Of a DNA stretch of 64,000 nt, positions 49,301-55,300 are shown in pieces. Position 1 is the stretch's first letter, and the number at the start of each line of letters is the position of its first letter. The translations under genes were made by a program, and so were the position numbers. This stretch comes from Gonatopus flavifemur (lineage: Eukaryota; Arthropoda; Insecta; Hymenoptera; Dryinidae): contig JAFFJZ010000006.1 of the NCBI GenBank assembly GCA_018340375.1, positions 22,698,001 to 22,762,000 on the forward strand, read 5' to 3'. The notes beneath the pieces were generated by a model that was given only the letters and a program-made list of their open reading frames with translations, ran no database searches and was not told the origin of the DNA.

Positions 49301-52300
49301 CTGTTTCATCCCTCCCTCTCTCTCGATACTTATAGAAGTATGCCTATAATTAGGCGTTACAGAAGGAAGATATGAATGTTGTGTATATGTATTTATATAT
49401 ATTCAGATCTTCGACAACGGAATCCTTATTGGATGACGACAATAATACAAATGGTGACGAGGAAGTGGATGCGGAGGACGACCATGCGGATGAAACTTCT
49501 CAAGAGCAGAATGTAGCCAGTCCGGAAAGGCATAGCGTATCCCAAAGAGTGACACCCAGTTACTTCAACATTCGACGACAACGTCTTTCTACAACCACAT
49601 CCAAGTAATTTGAAATTTCTTATTCTAATGATTCATCGGAATAAAATTATCCTATGATTCTACAAATTTGATATTTTAAATAGGAGTGAAAACGATGTGG
49701 ATGCAAAGGAGGATGAAGTGGAGTCGGAACCTACGATTCGCCGTAGACAACCTACCGTTGCGACATTGAAGTAATGACACGTTTCATATGTTTGTTATTT
49801 ACAATTTGTCGAATTTTACAGAAATTAATTCTATTGTTTACAGAAATTCAAACGAAGATGTTGCTTCCGATGAACCTACGGAATTGGAAGAATCGCAGCA
49901 AGATGAAACAATTCGAAACACACGAGTTTCGAGCATTGAATCAACTACCGCGAAAACAAGGTTTTTATACAAAGAAACATTCTTTTGTGGTCTGTCGTGT
50001 CCCAAGCAAAAATGTAGTTGACTCCAAATTCGAACGGAAAAAACCAAGAAAAACTATTCCACATCAAAATTGTATGATATAACTAATATTTTGACAATAT
50101 TGAAACGGTTGTAGAGCAAATAAGGGGCGCTGGTTTTGATTATTTAAAAAAAATCAAGATTTTTAATAACAACAAATAGAAAAATTAGTCAAGTTACAAT
50201 GAGTTAAGAACCGTAACTCGAGTTTAACAGATTTTTTTCAAATAGTACGAGATATTTGCTCTTGACTGATTTTACCGAGCGAAAAGACCGTAACTCAAAT
50301 TACGATCTGGTTTATTCTCATTTTGATGTAAGTTACGGCTTTTTTCTGATGATTGTCTAATTTTAAACTGGTTTTCAGAGAAGAAAAATGTTCATTATGC
50401 AAAAATTAGGAGCGATAACTAATTTATATCAACACAGTTGAACGCACCTGGCTTCCCTGAATCGAAAAAAATTGAGTTAACAACTTTTTTGCCTGGTACG
50501 ACAGCGGTATATAAGCATGAAGCATTTTTCAGTAAAAGAGTGTAAATTTGTCAACAGGTATGTCAATATTCAACGATTCAGAAGTACGACATCGAGATCC
50601 GCTACCAACGAAATAAAAGAAGAAACAGTCGCTCCTTCCGGTTCATCGACGACCATTAAAAACGATGAACAAATCACGCAAAATGGCGAAATGGAACCCT
50701 CATCATCCCCGTCGTCTTTAATATCCATAATTCCCGATGTTGCGACGAATGAAAATGTTACCGAGATGCATCTTGATAACGAAAATTCTTCAACGACGAT
50801 CGCGTCAAGCACCGTTTCGAGCACAATGAAATTAGTCGACGATTCGGCAACGGAAATTTTGTTGACCCCGACAACAACTCCTAAAACCACAACGACTGGA
50901 AGTTCGATAGAATTACCAACCGAATCTTCGATACCGACAACAGGATTCACAGCCGCGGTCTCGCAACCGCGACCCTTCGGATTTCCACGTAGAACTCGAC
51001 CGAGCAGTACCGCGCTTCCAGAGGCCACCACACCAATTTCCACCACGTCCACGAGCTCCAAGGTGAGTACAACAAGCCATACCCGAGCATCGAACCTTCA
51101 AGCGAATCCGATAGGAAGAGGCCGACGAGTGAGACCTACTAGGCCGACGGATAACGATGGAAGTAATAACAATCAAGTCGAAGATCGTACCCCTTCCAGC
51201 CGATCTAGGTCCAGATCTCGAGGATCCAGTAGATACACTCCACCGACTTACGGTGTGGTATCTTCCTCCAACGTTCCCAACAACGTTCGCGGGGATTCAA
51301 CGACGTCTACCACATCCACAACAATTTCGATCGCGAATTCTAGAAAAAGATATCGTCGACCCGTGTTGAAACAAGCACCGAGCACCACAGTGCGAATAGA
51401 AACAACAGAAGAAGAAGAAGAAGAAACAGCGGCAGGAGCAGCTGTGAAAAGCAACGAACTCGAGGATAGTCCTATTATAAGAATTTCGACGGGACCGCCG
51501 ATCAAAAAGGAATTAAAATTGTCTAAAGCTCGATATCGTGGCAAAATTGAGGCTGATAATAACGATCACAGAATAACCAAAATTCGAGTTTTTAAGAATG
51601 AAAGAAATGATGTGTTAACTGGGAGCACTGCCGCTTCCACATCTTCTACTACATCTTTATCTGAAACTGAAGAAGGATCGAGGGAAGCATCGTCGATCCC
51701 TACCACTACAGAGAGCGAGGAATTTGCGAACAACATAGTGATATCGTCGACCACGAGAGACGATGCTGTGGAATCTTTCAGTACAGCTGAGACTTATTCC
51801 GCTAATTTTCTTATAAATGATAAAGAACGTAGTAGATCTTTTATCCGAGGAGGTGTCGAAGCTAATACAGTTGCGGAAGAATCAACGACTCTCATCAGCA
51901 CCACCACGATGGATACTAACGAGATCAAAGATCCACCTACACGATCCACCCCTTCGACCACAGAGCATCCGAAGAGAAGAAGAGTCCTCGTGGGAAGGAG
52001 ATTAGTTACCCCTAGTCCGAGTAACCTAACGACTGAGGAAGATTTATCATCCGGTATACGTCGGCGGAAAGTCATCAAAAGACTTCGAGTGGTTAATCCA
52101 GATCCATCCGATGAAATATCCCGTCCATGGTTGAAGTATTTCACTATATCTACAACTTTGAATCCTGCTATGACCGAAAATATGGATATAACAACGACAA
52201 CGACAACGACGATAGGTACCACGGAAAATTCTGTTACGGAGACTCCGGATGATACAACCGAAACGATAACTACGATAAATACGACGACTCCTAATTACGA

Positions 52301-55300
52301 AGAATCGACTACCGAGAGGGAAGAAACAACAACGATCACTCCGTACGTTCAAATCGTAACAAATCCAATAACCACGACGGAAAAACCATCTCCCGTGACT
52401 ACTAAGAATCCGAGACCCTATCACTCCCGTTACACGCGTAAAAAGTTCATTCGCAAACGGCCTATATCCTACATCGGGGTACCAAACCCAAACGACAATC
52501 AGGAATCCCAATCAAACACGCAATACCGAGTGGGTGCGTTAATTAACAACAGCAAAAGCAACAACAATGATCTTGAAACTTTATCGAAACGTCGCAAGAG
52601 TTTATTCGTACGTCGTAGACCCGTCACTCCAAAACCCTCATCGACAACGACTCTCAGTAGTACATTTTATACGACCTTCGAACCAACGCAAATCACAACG
52701 GAGTTTCCGTTCGAACAATCCAGAACTACGATACAAGAGGATGACAATACCGACGACAATGACTCCTCCACCGTAATGGAGAACCTAGACGACGATGGTA
52801 ATACGAGAATCCCAGAGCAAACTACCACCGATCGTATAATACCCACCTTCAACTTACGCTCCAGATACAAGCAACAAAATGTAATCCCCGTAGCGAAGAA
52901 ATTACATTCCCTCGAAGAGAATTCCAACATCCCGGAAATCGAAGAAGAGAAAAATAGTTTCAATCTGGACGTTACTCCTCAATATCGTCAACCTAGAACG
53001 CGTTATCAAGATAATAAGCAGGAAGAAAATGTGATATCGAGTTATAAGAAATTGAAAAATCGATATTCCAATCGTTTGGTGACGTCCGAACCCACGACCG
53101 AAGCGGGAGTCACCGAGACTCTAATTCCCGCGAGGAAATTTGATTTCGCGGCCGATGCTTTTCACAGAAAACAGCAACAACAGGTTCCACGCGTCACTTC
53201 ATCCTCCTCTTCCGATGAAAATTCAGTTGAAAATGCATACATCACCAGCCCATCGCCTGTCGGTAAACCCGCAGTGACGAGACTCGTCACTTCGATCGCC
53301 GAGTCTGGAACAACCGAGAGACAGAGAATTCGCATAAAAACCAAATACTTTACTGTGACTTCGACCACCAGAATCCCAATTCCCCACAACACTGTGTTCG
53401 ATTATAATTCTAGATACAACGTTGTCGCAACCACGGCACCTTCGACTTTCAAATCAAACGATGAAACCGAGGACGATCAAAGCATCAACGAGATCTCGCA
53501 TACCAATCCTGAAAGATCCACTTTGCCAATCGAGAGTGAATTTCTGTACCGCAGAGATACTTCGGATCGATTCACTACGGACTCGAGTCACGAATCATCC
53601 ACGATAGAAATCGAATCGGTGTTTGTGAATTTGATCTCTCCTTCCAAGGATTCTCAAAACTGAATCAATAACTTCGCCCTTAACGACCTGTACAATACAA
53701 CTGTGTAAAAACAATGCCATTGAATTTATAGGCTGCTATCTAACATATATATATATATATCGCGAGAGAATGTTCAACCGAGAGAATGCAAGAGAGAGAG
53801 AGAAAGAAAAGAGAGTGTGAAATAATCATTAATATTAACAATGTAATGATAGGAATAATATGTAACGATCGAAAAGTTCGTTCAAGAAAAGACTACTTGG
53901 ACTATATGGACTACTTCTTCATATCATCATCGAGCAACGTTAAACGCGTTATCTTTAATATTCGTGCCAGTAACATGTAACAAGAGATAAATAATAACCG
54001 CCACTAACGAAGCCATGAACCCACGAACAGTCATCAGTCCTTGGCTAGAGAAAATACCTCTCCGAAAGACACGATAAGGGATTGTTCTGATTTTCAGGTT
54101 GCCAGCTCGCAACAGGAGCTCAGGCTACCGACTCTCAAGGAACTCGTTGGATATAACGCGAGTATTTTGGATAATTTATTGGAAACAAGTACCGATACCT
54201 ATGAATATTTCACCGAAATTCAAAATGAGTATATCAAAGTGAGTGATGGTATGCGATACGATGATACCAGGTTTACTACCGTTAAACCTACAACGACGAG
54301 AGGAACTCTTCCCAATAATATCATGAACGCAAATAATAAAACCAATGGATTCTACGTGACGAAAGAAATCGTAGAAACTACAACAACGAGAAGTAGAAAA
54401 AGATTGAGAAATCGTGGTAATTCTTCTAATTTTCGAAGCCGATCGAGGGAGAATTCGTCAACGAGGGTTGAAAATCTCACCCCCACAGCCGCTACCCGTC
54501 GTGCTATCGTGAATAATAACGAGGTCAGTGTCCGTGTGAAAATTGAAACCGCTGATTTGGCTTGGAAAACAAACTTATCGTGCGCCTGTGCTGCTGCTCC
54601 TGCTGTTCCTAAAACAAAAAGGATTTGGAAAGGATTCATTCTTCTTTCTCTCATTCTGTTTTTTACCTCATCATTCATCTTTTCTTATTTTATATTCTAT
54701 CCTCGCTCGCTCTATCGAACGCTAATATACATATAAAACCAATACGAAAGAAAGAATATATGTACACTTGGTGGCGAGATTATCATTCATACTTCTCATT
54801 CACGGGCTCTCTCCGCGTAACGGGACGCCAAGCTCAACTAATATATATCCAAAAGGAACCCTCGACGTACAGGAAGATTGAATTCGAACGAGAATTCTTC
54901 GTTTATTCTAGTCGTTTTCTGTATTTTAACATAACGCTGGATAATGCGTAGATATTGTACTGTATACACGCTTCATTGTCATCATTCTACGTATCTAACG
55001 TGCATTCTTGTTTTTTTCATATAATAATGCTAATTTTCCTTCACTGATGCATCTGAAAAGAAAATAGAAGTTTGTTATTATGGAGTCGTTACATGAAATT
55101 CTGATTTATTTGTTTAAAATTCAGATTCGGAAGAAACATCAGCTTTTTGTGCTTTAGATTTGTTTCTTGTATCGAAACCCCAAGATCACGTGTAGAATAC
55201 TTTTTAAACGATTTCTAAAAAACGAAAGAGTTAATCTTCGTTGTCTCTAATGGATTGTAGATTTCTCAAAAGATCGTCGGAGTCGTTAATAAAAGACCAG

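Noticed and set aside
50570..52963. Long minus-strand frames opposite the giant Cht6 exon
   Set aside because: Val/Ser-rich frames are the expected shadow of Thr/Ser-rich coding sequence on the other strand.
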